Assembly (NCBI RefSeq): GCF_964340395.1
Contig: NC_135569.1
Location: forward strand, 9,272,540 to 9,336,539
Reading direction: 5' to 3'
DNA length: 64,000 nt
Source of the DNA: Glandiceps talaboti
Taxonomy: Eukaryota > Hemichordata > Enteropneusta > Spengelidae
In this document: piece by piece, positions 1-11,650 of the stretch
Numbering within the stretch: the first letter of the stretch is position 1
How the letters are laid out: the number at the start of each line of letters is the position of its first letter
Program-made: the position numbers and the translations under genes
The notes under the pieces: generated by a model
What the model was told of the DNA's origin: nothing
The model's database searches: none
What the model saw: only the letters and a program-made list of their open reading frames with translations

Positions 1-52
1 ATCTTATGTGGTTATTATTGACATGTACATATTGACTTTCAAATTGGCAATA
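1..52 (+). mobile_element. 3' tail of a LINE-like retroelement
   Basis: The segment ends in an AATAAA-like signal and runs directly into a tetranucleotide array, the usual structure of a non-LTR retroelement 3' end. Its stretch ACTTTCAAATTGG also occurs near the 3' end of the SINE at 40332-40622. Most of the element would lie left of the window, so clade and coding capacity cannot be judged. Confidence 0.5.
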
Positions 53-108
53 AAATGAATGAATGAATGAATGAATGAATGAATGAATGAATGAATGAAT
101 GAATGAAT
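53..108. repeat. (GAAT)n microsatellite
   Basis: About 13 uninterrupted GAAT units directly follow the LINE-like tail, so it may be the element's own simple-repeat tail, later expanded. Confidence 0.95.
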
Positions 109-845
109 TTACTGGGGTTCCCCAGATTTTACCTTGCATCACTAACAAAATTATAGTAGATTGTATGGAAGGATATGCAACTTTTGGTATTGGGGTTATT
201 TCTCTCTATTCAGCATCCAAGAGCAGGTAAAAAGTGTCAGCTTCACATTGCCAATAAATATTTCCCTTTTGGACCATCCCCCTGCGGGTCACCCTTTCCA
301 TTTTTTCCCTTCTCTTTAATTTGCTCTGTCTCAAAAAACTTAGAGGGAACACTGCCTATGACCTAATAGTAGCTTTAGGTCAAAGGTTAATTGTTCCAGT
401 AACCTGGCAACTCCGTCTCAATTACTCTAACAATCTTACATCATTTAGTAAATGACACGAGAATTCTAAAAGTTCTCCGTCATGCCTAAATATTCAAGCG
501 AGCACACTGTGTAGATTCCAATATCTCATGATTATGCAATAGTTGTAACTGGGCTTAACGGTAAATCTTCCTAAAAGTGTGCAGAGGAAATTATCAAACA
601 TAGGTATTCAGAAAAGCATACTCTTTAAGAGTAATAAAAGAAATTGACAAAATGTGGTCAGAATTAATTACGATCTTAGTACATGTACTGGCTTTCACCA
701 ACTTAAATCAATCCTTGCTGAACCTTTTAATACTTTTTTTTACAACTTGTAACAGTTGGCTAGATTACATGACATCAATGTGTCTTCTAATGATAGCTAA
801 ATTTTGTTGTTGTGAGTCAAACTGATAACTGACATTTCTTGTGAG
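109..845. other. No feature recognised
   Basis: AT-rich sequence with one short open frame (175-366) that has no splice or codon-use support. A degenerate nuclear-receptor-like direct repeat (AGGTCAAAGGTTA) lies near 377-389. Confidence 0.5.
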
Positions 846-1036
846 TCACCACATAGTAAGAGATAGGGGAACACCGAATTTTGGTGTGTCACTAGTAATT
901 GTGTGCATCAGTGGTGCATGAAACTGGCTTAGAGGGCACACTCACCACATAGTAAGAGATAGGGGAACACCAAATTTTGGTGCACCACTAGAAATTGTGT
1001 GTGTCAGTGGCACGTAAAATTGGCTTAGAGGGCACA
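846..1036. repeat. Tandem duplication, about 96-bp unit (family H)
   Basis: Two adjacent copies (846-941 and 942-1036) both begin TCACCACATAGTAAGAGATA and end in GAGGGCACAC, with a few substitutions. Related, more diverged units lie at 59205-59372, so this is a dispersed repeat duplicated locally. The minus-strand open frame across it is not evidence of a gene. Confidence 0.85.
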
Positions 1037-1674
1037 CTGCACATACCAGAACATGTTTAGTGAATGACGATTTCACACTATACAGTTGAAGTCTTGGAAA
1101 AATGGCAAACGTTGATTGCTTTGGGTTTGCTGTGAGTGGAATGAAAGTTAAGCTGTGCATGAACATAAGAAACTCCAGATAAGAAGATATATACTACTGA
1201 TCACTGCTCTGACTTACTATAAACATCTTAACTGCACTTCATTGAAAACATTTTCATGGCTTCAAGAAAATGTTTATAAATGTACTAGTATTTTCTATTT
1301 TGGTACACTCTCTATTCGATAAACGTTAAATGGTAACTAGAAAATGTTACATCTGAGTATCAAATTTAAGAAATCTGTCCGAGTGGATTATCATCTTCAC
1401 TATAAATTACAGATTAAATCTCAATTTTGAAATCTTTTCTTGTCACAGTATAAACCAAGTCTGACATAGACAGAGAATTATAGACTTTTGGAGTCAAGCA
1501 GACTACGTGTTCTACTCTGGGGAATGTGGATTATGGGTAATACTGAAGTCAAAATTAAAGGGTACTAACAGAGTTAATTACAAATTACAAGATTTTTTAC
1601 AAGGTGAAAATATGTAAACCTGACTAAAACTATTCTAGTATTAGGTTAATATAAATGCATTATCTTCTGTGACA
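1037..1674. other. No feature recognised
   Basis: AT-rich sequence without a convincing exon, RNA gene or repeat. It ends at the TTAA flanking MITE-A. Confidence 0.5.
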
Positions 1675-1678
1675 TTAA

Positions 1679-2030
1679 AGTGACCATATGGATGAGGATT
1701 GGGTATTTATTTTGGATTTTTAATTTATAAAACAATTTTATCATGGCTTTCTACTTGAAAAATTAATGTGCAACAACATAGAAAAAGTCTGTGTTTGTAA
1801 CTCGATTCAGTGCAAAAAGCCAAAAGTGTGTAAAAAGTTTGTTATTGTACATACAAATACAATAACACAGAATTTACACATTTATTTATCTTTTGCGATG
1901 TACTAAGTTACAAACACAGACTTGGTATATGTTGTTTCACATTGATTTTTCAAGTAGGAAGCCACGATAAAATTGTTTAATAAAATTAAAAATCCAAAAT
2001 AAATACCCAATCCTCATCCATATGGTCACT
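1679..2030. mobile_element. MITE-A, complete foldback copy
   Basis: A 352-bp foldback whose arms of about 160 bp are inverted copies of each other. The left end reads AGTGACCATATGGATGAGGA and the right end is its complement. TTAA flanks both ends (1675-1678 and 2031-2034), consistent with a TTAA target duplication as made by piggyBac-type transposases. A TA target cannot be excluded because the flanks read TTAAAGTG...CACTTTAA. No transposase is encoded. Other copies: 6202, 16455, 23361, 35141, 58970 and 62621. Confidence 0.92.
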
Positions 2031-2040
2031 TTAAAGATAG

Positions 2041-2339
2041 CAAATAAATAAAATTGATTACTAACATTTGGCATAGCATGTTGGAAGTACAGAGACTTGT
2101 ATTACACTTCAAGGTTTGATAAGGAGAGTTTTATGGCCTCTTTACCTGTACATGAAGTGCCACAGGAACTGGAAATTTGTTTGTGAATGTGAACACTTTC
2201 TTATCAAAACACTGAAATGTACTACAAGTCTCTGTGGTTCTAACATGCTGTGCCAAATGTTATTTATCCAATTCAGTTATTTACTTTCTATGTGCCAAAC
2301 AAACTTGCTTGTAAATGCTTGTCTGTCGCTGGTTGTATA
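2041..2339. mobile_element. MITE-B, left end missing
   Basis: Matches the full MITE-B copies at 16846-17217 and 37499-37867 from inside the left arm to the right terminus (ends CTGTCGCTGGTTGTA). The outer left arm of about 55 bp is absent, and the break falls within about 10 bp of MITE-A. The 74-residue open frame here is a repeat frame. Confidence 0.8.
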
Positions 2340-2375
2340 ACCATTGATAAAGCATCTATTGCTTGAGATGTCTGT

Positions 2376-2797
2376 GCTACTACTCTGGCAATCAAAGTCT
2401 CAGTTTAAGATGGACACAAAATAAAACTATTGTTGCGACATGTTGATTTAACTGTTGCATGGACATGGGTTTAATAGTACTCAAAGTAGTGTGACATTTC
2501 TGACAATGTCTGTGATCTTGTACTGTACATGTAATATGTGGTCTTCCATGTTCATGATGTTTACACCGTCTTGATCACAGGGTGATTAGAATCACACAAC
2601 AGAGGAACCACCATCACCCACTTGTGTAATCTACCACATTGAAGAACAAGGGTTTTAGATTTCCAAGGTGATAAGATATGCACAACATAGGCACTGCTAT
2701 CACCCACTTGTGTAATCTACCACATTTGAACAACAAATATTAGTTTGTATCTATTTTAGTTAACTGAGACCTTAAATGCCAGAGTACTGGTAGTAAC
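2376..2797. mobile_element. MITE-F copy
   Basis: The left end (CTACTCTGGCAATCAAAGTC, then AGATGGACACAAA) is repeated inverted at 2745-2795. The interior holds a partly duplicated stretch around CACCCACTTGTGTAATCTAC. Related copies: 27990-28266, 33238-33520 and the amplified ends at 36905-37200. No coding capacity. Confidence 0.75.
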
Positions 2798-3270
2798 TAT
2801 TACTTCAGAGACTATTTATACAAATCATTATTTCCAATATTTGCATTTAAAACTGGCACAGTTTGCATAGCTGGTACATGTACACATAGATAGCTCTTGG
2901 AAATGTTTTTGTGAAGGGTGCTAAAAAGGCAGCCATATTAAGAAAGCTACTTGATGGAATTCTGGGAATGATATAGGCTAAAACAGTATGCTTTCATCCA
3001 CTCGAAAATAATGTTGCATACTACTGCAGTGTATTGATGTTTTTCACTCAGGTATTAAAATCTTCCAATCAATAAATACAATGTCATGATATTAGAATTC
3101 TCTAGCGTAAATTTTTAAAATGAAAATACATCAACTAAAGATCTTCAGTGTCATGACAACGAATTCATTGCTTACCTGTTATTTGTGATATGATCTTGAT
3201 GATTTTTATAATCACGGTTGTCTACATTTCACAATAATTATAGTACGGAAACGTGACTTCACTTGTATGT
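2798..3270. other. No feature recognised
   Basis: AT-rich sequence with nothing that I can support. Confidence 0.5.
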
Positions 3271-3514
3271 TGAATCCAGCCAAAATCGTAATTTGAATTG
3301 TGTGTTGTATTCAGCCAAATCAAAACTTAAATTGTGTCAAATCCAGTGAAACCGTAATTTGAATTGTTTGTTGAATCCAGCAAAATCAAAACTTAAATTG
3401 TGTCAAATCCAGCGAAACCGTAATTTGAATTGTTTGTTGAATTCAGCCAAATTGTTTCTTGAGTAGTGTTTCAAAATCCAGCAAAATTGTAACTTGAATT
3501 GCGTGTTGAATCCT
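3271..3514. repeat. Degenerate tandem repeat, about 65-bp period
   Basis: Successive blocks alternate AATCCAGC(C)AAAATC, AAACTTAAATTGTGTC and CCGTAATTTGAATTGT. The period is about 65 bp with an internal half-period similarity. No frame is maintained. Confidence 0.85.
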
Positions 3515-5507
3515 TCAGATAGATTATTCCAATATCCTTGTAAATGCCACACAGTATCTGACTGGATATCCACACTATAATTTTGACACCATCAAATATC
3601 TATTTGTTCGGTTCCAGTAGATGAGATTTTTCTAATATTCTTTCGAAATTGTCTTCTCTTCACAGCATGTCGGCCTTACTTGAAATTGTTCCACAGTGAT
3701 GATATAAGAGATACGTTTATCTCTATAAGCCTTCTTCACTCCATTCCCCTTACACTTTCACAATGGACAGTTTACTTGACTTTATCAAACTGAGAACTGA
3801 AGTGTGATATCTCTATGTTCAAGTAGGATAACAGCTGTTTTTCGTTGTACAGTCACACGTTTCCAATTGATGAAAGACTATGTCCGCATACTTTCAAGGC
3901 ATGGAATCAGGAACTCCCCAGTGGATAAGGTCAGTCCGAAGAAACTAGTAAAAACCACATGTAGTTTCCTGCAGATAGTTTGGAGCCGATCAGTTTACAT
4001 AATTCAAATCGTTCTATAGTACAGAAAACTAATAAGTCAAAATGGTTTCTTCAGTCCCTATACTTCTTCATCCAAGGCAACAAAAACAAGATTTTTAACC
4101 TGGGGGAAAAATCTACTTACTGAATTTGTGAATTGCCAGATTGAATTTCAGAGTTTATGAAAATCCAATACACTATAACAGCCTTCCCTTCCAGAACACA
4201 AATACCATTCCTCCAGGGTTTTCATTCAGTTGGTTCTGTCACCATTCAAATCCCCTTGGCTTACAAAAAATTTATAGGCAATTGAAAATTTTTCGCAAAA
4301 TACAATTTTTTAAATTTGTAATTCCCTCCAGTACGTCAATAGCATTTGTCACATGACCTTAACCTTTGTATTTCTTATGTGACCTTGTCCTACTTAGACT
4401 TACTTTAAATTTAAATGAACTTGCTGGTCTAAATGTCATGGAATTTGTCTTCAACAGAGCATGTTGATTTTACCTAAGTGTTGTATGGACTCGATGATGT
4501 CACCCATTAAGATGTCAGTTCTGGGTGTATGACGGGTGACTGAACATAAAACACATAGAACGGAGACTCCAGGAAAACTCTTCTTTTCCTTGACATCAAG
4601 TTATTATGAAGTCTTGAGTTGTCATGATGTATTTACCAAGTACTACATAAGAATCTCGTCTGCTTGAGTGAAGACACAAATTCAAGAAGAGAGAGAGGGG
4701 GGGGGGGGGTAAAATAGTATACTTCTTTCAAAGGATCACTTAAGATGTCCGTCAACATTCCCAAGTCATCTTATCCATAACAGTCCTTTCCTTGAATCTC
4801 CTGACGAGTTTCCAGACAGTCAAGTTCTCCTAGATACAAGAATATTTGAGTTAATCCTAGCACTGTTTTCAAATCAGTGCCACAGTGAAAACCTGTTAGA
4901 GACAATCACATGTAGAGCCCACTTTGTGTCAACTTGTTAAAATTAAGAACGCAATCAATGATCGAGTTAGTTGACAGCAGTATGTTCCAAAATGACTATC
5001 GCTGCATCTCCAGTCTTCCGTAAAACGTCAATACACATCGATGTGTCTTTTCCATAAAAACATCAATATATATCGGTACATCTCTTCCGTAAAACGTCGA
5101 TACACATCCTCTAGTACAACACAGGATATTGCAATGTCGTAATCAACTCTACGAAATAATATTGATCCAGAGTGCAGGTAATTTATCAATATGACAGTCT
5201 GAGATCCTGTCACATCCCTTCTGTTCAATCCATGTAGTTTTGTGTCTGAGGATTAGTTTCCATAGAGTGTAGAATAGTAAGTGGTAATTCCAAGTCTATT
5301 AGCGATGAACACAGTATCACTATTATCTTTCTACAATTCCCTTATAGCTAATTTCAGTCACTTTTTTTACATCCATGAAGAATTGTCCTGCCAGAATCAG
5401 AGCCCTCAAGACTAGAGAATCAAATCCCAATACATAGATGTCAGCAAGTTCTGAATAATAAAAAACATCTGAACGCCCTGTGTATGATTTTTATGACAGA
5501 CTATGGC
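3515..5507. other. No gene recognised; one GA/G-rich run
   Basis: Holds a short GA run leading into an 11-base G run near 4690-4708. Three short open frames (3804, 4141, 5028) show no coding character. I see no exon pair or RNA gene. Confidence 0.5.
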
Positions 5508-5660
5508 TGACGAATAGCGATGGATACGGTTGACGAATAGCGATGGATACGGTTGACGGATAGCGATGGATACGGTTGACGGATAGCGATGGATACGGTT
5601 GACGGATAGCGATGGATACGGTTGACGGATAGCAATAGATACAGCTGACAGATAACGATA
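5508..5660. repeat. 23-bp minisatellite
   Basis: About 6.6 copies of a 23-bp unit built on TGACGRATAGCGATGGATAC. The last copies are degraded. Since 23 is not a multiple of three, three units encode a 23-residue repeat on the minus strand, which explains the open frame there. This is not a gene. Confidence 0.95.
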
Positions 5661-6201
5661 TATATTAATACAGGTACGGATTCAAGTTGATCGGCATTGA
5701 TTCCCACGAGACTCTTCTGACATTCTGAACTACAATCTACGGTTATAAATAATTACCTGAATGGACAAAAAAAGAGAGAAACTATTAAGTTTTAAAAATT
5801 CCAGTCACATTAAATTGCCACGGTAATGAGAAAAGGACAGATAATTAGATTGTGTATAGGTCCAACTATAATGATGGGATCTCAATTCAGAATATGTCCA
5901 TGTACTTTGTAAGTTCATTGCTGTGTATATCAAAGGCAATGTTACATTCACATTAGGACTACACTACTTCATTTTATTGGGGACATACGAACCCCAGAGC
6001 AAACACTCAATCAAATTTGAAATTTCATCACCACTTTTGAGTTTTTACGACAATTATGTCTTCAATAATTGATAACACTTATTTTTCTCAGTTGAACAAT
6101 AAATTGTAATATTTATTGTCAGATATGATAATTTCTTGTGATTTCACAAGACTGTTACGACAAACAAAAAAGTATAGCAAGTAAAAAACGTATTCAGTTC
6201 A
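5661..6201. other. No feature recognised
   Basis: AT-rich, with nothing supportable before the next MITE. Confidence 0.5.
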
Positions 6202-6565
6202 AGTGGTCATATGGATACTGAATGGCATGGTTGGATTTTTAACTTTGAAAACAACGCTATTATGAAACATCATTAACAAAATATGTTGTTTGTAACTCAC
6301 TCAATTACAAAAAAGTATGTACAAAGTTTATTATTGCACCATAGACCCTCCACCAATGTTGATGGAGGGTCTATGATTGCACATAGTTACAAAAAATAAG
6401 AGAGCTGTTTTAAACATTTTTTTTAATTTTTTACAATTTTTTGAGGTACAAACAAGAATTTAGTATAAGTTGTTTCACAGTTTTTTTTTTTACTAAAACA
6501 TAGTAAAGTTATTTTATCACGTAGAAATCCTAAATAAATACCCATTTGTCATCTATGTGGCCACT
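6202..6565. mobile_element. MITE-A, diverged copy with a nested insertion
   Basis: The ends match MITE-A (AGTGGTCATATGGAT... at the left, ...ATGTGGCCACT at the right), but both arms are more diverged than in 1679-2030. At the position where other copies read TTATTGTACATAC, this one carries a 36-bp hairpin flanked by a 7-bp repeat (see 6333-6382). Confidence 0.85.
6333..6382. mobile_element. 36-bp hairpin insertion with 7-bp target duplication
   Basis: A near-perfect inverted repeat (CATAGACCCTCCA, short loop, TGGAGGGTCTATG; 6340-6375) is flanked on both sides by ATTGCAC. The host is a MITE-A copy. Other MITE-A copies lack the hairpin and have one version of the target word (TTATTGTAC, TTATTATAC), so insertion plus target duplication is the simplest reading. 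No known family is recognised. Confidence 0.8.
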
Positions 6566-7589
6566 TTACATTTGAAATTTTATCATCACTTTTAAGTTTT
6601 TGCAAAACTTACATGTAGAACAATACATACATGTCTTTAATAATTGATTACAGTAACAGTTCTCTTGCTCATTTAAATAATCAATTGCAATATTCTCAGA
6701 TATGAATATATGGGTATTTAAGTGATGCACGCGCTGACCAGAAATGATTCCTTTTTTTTTTTGCCTTACAAGTTTAGCGTGGGAGGCATTACAATTACAG
6801 TTGTTATATTTGAACACATCTTGGATTTTACAGCCTATTGAAATCTGTACCACCATTTCAACAGAAGCCATGTTTGGTACGTGTAGGTACATTTATACAA
6901 ATTCACAGCAATGGAAACCCTACAATGTTACTATAGAATGTAATGAGACTTGTAAGGTTACAGGCTATAGTAATACATTTGTACATGTTATCCATACTTT
7001 TTCTCAACCTCTGTTAACTTTTCACACTTTTGTCTAGTTACATGTACTTGAAATTCATGGCTTGGAGGATAACATAGTCTGGAATTACCAAAAAGTGGGA
7101 AAATTCATGTCGTTTCTGAATTAGTAATTATAGAGTTTGAAATTACTGATGTTATGAAATCTCTAAATTATATTTATTTTGATTTCATTATTTTGAGATG
7201 AAATATTTCACAGCCAAAAGAGGTGAACAGGTTTCAATTTAGTATTTCTTGGCAATTGAATGAAATTTATGTGATGTAAAAATCATTGAAATGACTCTCC
7301 AGAACCCATAGTTTATGAAAATACATCTATTTCTCCAAATTGCATTCCAATTTAATTCAGCCCATTAATATTCAAATGTAACACATTCGTAGTTTTATAC
7401 ATGAATGATGATGAACATACTGGTACAGTAATAAAATTTTACAATGATCAGAATCAGAAACGTATTGGAAATCACCTGTGAAGTACATTTGTAAATGTGT
7501 GGATAGCCGTAAAATAAATTGCATTCACTTGTTCCATGACCAATGATCATATTTCGTGTTAAACTGCCATTAAATTGTAATTTATTGGC
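6566..7589. other. No gene recognised
   Basis: Opposed open frames at 6566-6892 and 6744-7037 overlap each other and a T run, and look random. A short stretch around TGATGCACGCGCTGACCAGAAA (about 6723) recurs near 38222, so a dispersed repeat fragment is present. Confidence 0.5.
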
Positions 7590-9000
7590 TCATACGCCTC
7601 AATGTCCTTGGAAATTCAAAACAGCATAATTTTACGTCTGGCAGATAACAAGATTTGCGGTATTCCTACATTTATTATGATCCGGTGTCTACAAAATTAA
7701 TCATTCCGGATCTTATACCTTAAAGATGTATTAAGTTAAACTTGTAAAAGTCTGTTAAGTCTGGTAGAAAATGAGATTTGGCACTGAAAATCCGATACTT
7801 ATTATGATATGGTGCCAGAAATTCTTCCGAGTCTGACTCGATCATTGTTTACTCACACGTCATACATCTCAACATACTTGTATTAAAATTCAAAATGGCA
7901 TAATTTTACGGAAGACTGGCAGAAAACGAGATTTGTGAACAGGTTTCACATACAAATTCACACATTGTTTACTCCCAATATGTAAATTCAAAATTATGTA
8001 ATTTTTAACCTAAAATCAGATTTGTGACTAGGTCTCGATATTTAAATCAATACAATGTCCAAAATTGCATTCTTGCAAACCAGAGCTGTTATTTCTTCCA
8101 TGACACTGCTTTAATATGTAAATTCATATGCTTCAATATGTAAATTCATATGCTTTAATATGTAAATTTATATGCTTTAATATGTAAATTCATATGCTTC
8201 AATATGTAAATTCATATGCTTTAATATGTAAATTCATATGCTTTAATATGTAAATTCATATGCTTTAATATGTAAATTCATATGCTTTAATATGTCAATT
8301 CATATGCTTTAATATGTAAATTCATATACTTCAATATGTAGATTTATATGCTTTAATATGTAAATTCAAAACGATGTAATTTTTAACAGAAAATGAGATT
8401 TGTCACTGATTTTCAAATACAATTTGTACTTAATTAAACCAAAATTCATACATTGTTTACTCTCATACATGTATACACTTCAATATGTATATTCAAAACG
8501 ACGTAATTTTTAACAGAAAATGATATTTGTGAGTGTGTTTCCAATACTTAAAATTCAATACAATGCCCAAAATAGACACGTCATTTACTCTCATACGCTA
8601 CAATATGTAATTGCGAAATGACATAATTTTAACAGAAAATGAGATTTGTCACTGATTTTTCAATAATGTCCAAAATTCATACATTGTTTATACGCTTCAA
8701 TGGGTAATTTCAAAATGACGTAATTTTTAACAGAAAATGAGATTTATTAAATTCAATACAAAGTCCAGAATTCATACATCATTTACTCTCATATGCTTCC
8801 ATATGTAAATTCAAAACAACGTAATTTTAACAGAAAATGAGATTTGTCACTGGTTTCAAATATTTAATTCAATATAACATTGAAAATTCATGCACCATTT
8901 ATTCTCATAAGCAGTGTACATGTACTTCAATATGTAAAGTCAAAATGGCATACTTTATGTAAGTCTGGCAGGAAAAGAGATTGTCACTGGGATTCCAACA
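7590..9000. repeat. Long degenerate tandem repeat, about 120-bp period
   Basis: Blocks with ATATGTAAATTCAAAA, TAATTTTAACAGAAAATGAG, ATTTGTCACTG and CCAAAATTCATACATTGTTT recur in the same order about ten times, with many indels. Starts are near 7590, 7855, 7965, 8350, 8475, 8590, 8695, 8795 and 8925. One block contains the 22-bp array at 8105-8370. Some copies also carry CTGGCAGAAAACGAGATTTG. Confidence 0.8.
8105..8370. repeat. 22-bp tandem array inside the larger repeat
   Basis: About twelve copies of CTTTAATATGTAAATTCATATG, with C/T changes at the fourth base. The unit is a sub-segment of the surrounding 120-bp repeat, so it was re-amplified secondarily. Confidence 0.95.
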
Positions 9001-10462
9001 CTTTTTATAATAATAAGTTCACTTAACACTCAGTTTAATATCCTAGAAGAAACAATCACAATGAATTGTATATTATATAAGGACTTTGTGTATTGTATGA
9101 CTATTGTATGACTGTGCATTGCATTAATGATTTTGTGCCCTGTATAATGACTTTGTGTATTGCACAAAGTTTCTTACATGTATGTCCATATTGAAGATGC
9201 ACTAGCTGCAACTGGAATATTTTTTAGACTTACACATAGTTAACTATACTTGATTTACTTGTAATATCGTACACCCTGACGAGTATTGAATCACCTATGG
9301 GTAAACAGTCATGTGTTGTGCTCCATGTACACATAATATGGTATAATACCGGTATACATGTATGTACTCTTGGGTCTGCACCTACAATCAGCGACCCGAC
9401 ATGATCATGATTTCAACCTGTTACTATGAAGGTAATTACACCAAAACATGTAATATAAATGCTATAAACAAGTGTAGCACACAGAGAAAGTGCTTTACTT
9501 CAGTGTTACTCATTGTACATAGCATACCAACTACACAGATGTACATATGATACATGTATATGTATTGGCAAAGTAATTTCTTATTTCAAGACATTTAAAT
9601 TTTAACTAAAACTCATTTCTTTTGCCCAAATTTGCACATCAATGAATGAGTTACGTTGTCTTGAACAATTTAGTTTGTTACACTTCTAGAATCAATGTCA
9701 TCAAATTTCAGTGATACTGTACATGTAACACTAATATTTCCATAATAGTCCTAAAATGTATATACAAATGTACATGTACTTATAGGGGTACACCTACATG
9801 TACATGTACAAAACTTTTAGCCTTAAACTAAGTTTCACAAAATACAACATTTTGCAACGGCTCGTACATGTGTAACAGTTGTCAAAATCATATGGAATCT
9901 CTAGTTCAACTAAGCCTTCAAGGGACGTACGTCCACACTGACTGATATGTCAACTCAAGTATATTTGCACTGCTCAACCGGCAATCTCAGTGAACTTTTA
10001 TTAAATCTGCCTTAGTCTCACTTAGTGTTGATCTTAAGAGATCAAAAACAAAACCCACAAGTCAGTGCTGTTGAAGACCTTGTGTTTAGGTAATTGGTTT
10101 GACAGCTTACAATTTCAAACTGTGTTCAGAACATTTTCTCGATCTGGATCAGGATAAATAAATTGCACTTCCTCCTTAGGAGTATCACACCAATGGGGGG
10201 TGGGGGTAGGTGGGGTCAAAGGTTAAGATATGAATACTGCTGATTTGCATGATCTCTGAGTCTTGTCTTGAATGATGATGTCGAAGACAATTTGATGACA
10301 GAAAAGAGTAGTGCATTCCAGTCAATGATTGTTCAATCGAAAAAGATGTTCTTGAGAATTTAAGTTTTTGAATCAAGGTGTTTATATCTGGTTGGATGAA
10401 GTTGTGTACTTTTAGTTGGTGAAAGACGTTTGTTAGCTTTTAATCCAAAATGGTGCCTTCCG
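9001..10462. other. No gene recognised; TACATGTA-rich
   Basis: Contains many TACATGTA words (for example 9720-9815) and short TG/TA-biased stretches. The open frames at 9362 and 10185 have no coding support. Confidence 0.5.
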
Positions 10463-10474
10463 ATACACACACAC

Positions 10475-10513
<39 letters not shown>

Positions 10514-10576
10514 TACACATACACACACACATACACATACACATACACACACACATACACATACACATACACATGC

Positions 10577-10619
<43 letters not shown>

Positions 10620-10622
10620 TGC

Positions 10623-10671
<49 letters not shown>

Positions 10672-10674
10672 TGC

Positions 10675-10723
<49 letters not shown>

Positions 10724-10726
10724 TGC

Positions 10727-10769
<43 letters not shown>

Positions 10770-10775
10770 TACATT
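10463..10775. repeat. (ACACAT)n microsatellite
   Basis: Uninterrupted CA/TA dinucleotides, mainly as ACACAT units. Four GCAT interruptions lie near 10575, 10621, 10673 and 10725, spaced 46, 52 and 52 bp. The long Met/Cys/Val/Tyr or Thr/His/Ile frames on both strands are translations of the repeat. Confidence 0.98.
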
Positions 10776-11284
10776 AGCCCTGCCCTCATGAGAGTTGATT
10801 TGAATTTGAACTATTAAAACTGATCCAGATCTGCATTGAAGCTACTTCCTAAAAATGAAAGATGGATTTGATTCAAATTATAGTAGCGTACATGTCCCTA
10901 CATACACCAGCTTTGATTCGAATGACTTTGATGTACTTCTTTTCTTTTGGAGGATTTTGAAGACAAAACTGACATCAATGGAAATATTCATTATGCAGAG
11001 ACGAAAGAGTTTGTAAATTAATTCTTGTGAGTCAAGGTAGAGAATCTGACCATAGAAGGTGTAGGCAAAGATAATACATTGATTGGGATCAAACTACATG
11101 TAATTTACTTGAGTATGCTTCTGTCCTCATGACGCCTAACTGATCGCAGTCTGATTCAAATTACTGAATTTAAAACCCACCCAGAGTAAGCATCAGTTTA
11201 TTCAAATTAGATACGAATTAACCACAAGTAAGCAGGTAAATCAAATCGGATCTGAATTAGATTTGGTAATGTGGACAGGGTTAA
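10776..11284. other. No feature recognised
   Basis: AT-rich sequence; nothing supportable. Confidence 0.5.
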
Positions 11285-11650
11285 TGTATAAAATGACATA
11301 TTTTCCAGCAATAACTATATTGACTTGACACAAACAAATCATTCCATCACTGCTACCCACAACTTTGTGATCATTCAATTGACAGTTTACAATTTCAGTT
11401 TTCTTTTACTGAACAGTAGTTAATAAAATATCATGCCTTTTATGTAAATAACATATTTCCCAGCAATAATTTCATGACTTCACACAACCAAATCATTCCA
11501 TTACTGCTACACACCAATTTTGGACAATTTGATCGACAGTGTACAATTTCAAAGAATTATTTATATAACTGTAATCCAAAACAATGCCTTTCGTTGACAA
11601 ATAAATGACATATTTTCCGACAATAATTTCTTCAACTTTTTTGACACAAC
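11285..11650. repeat. Degenerate tandem repeat, about 160-bp period
   Basis: About 2.3 copies beginning AAATGACATATTTTCC(A/G) and continuing through CAAATCATTCCATYACTGCT and CGACAGTTTACAATTTC. Copies begin near 11290, 11445 and 11605. Confidence 0.75.

Noticed and set aside
5501-5707. Repetitive 68-codon frame
   Set aside because: It is the 23-bp minisatellite read in rotating phase.
10360-10791. Long open frames on both strands (up to 136 codons)
   Set aside because: They are translations of a dinucleotide-type microsatellite.
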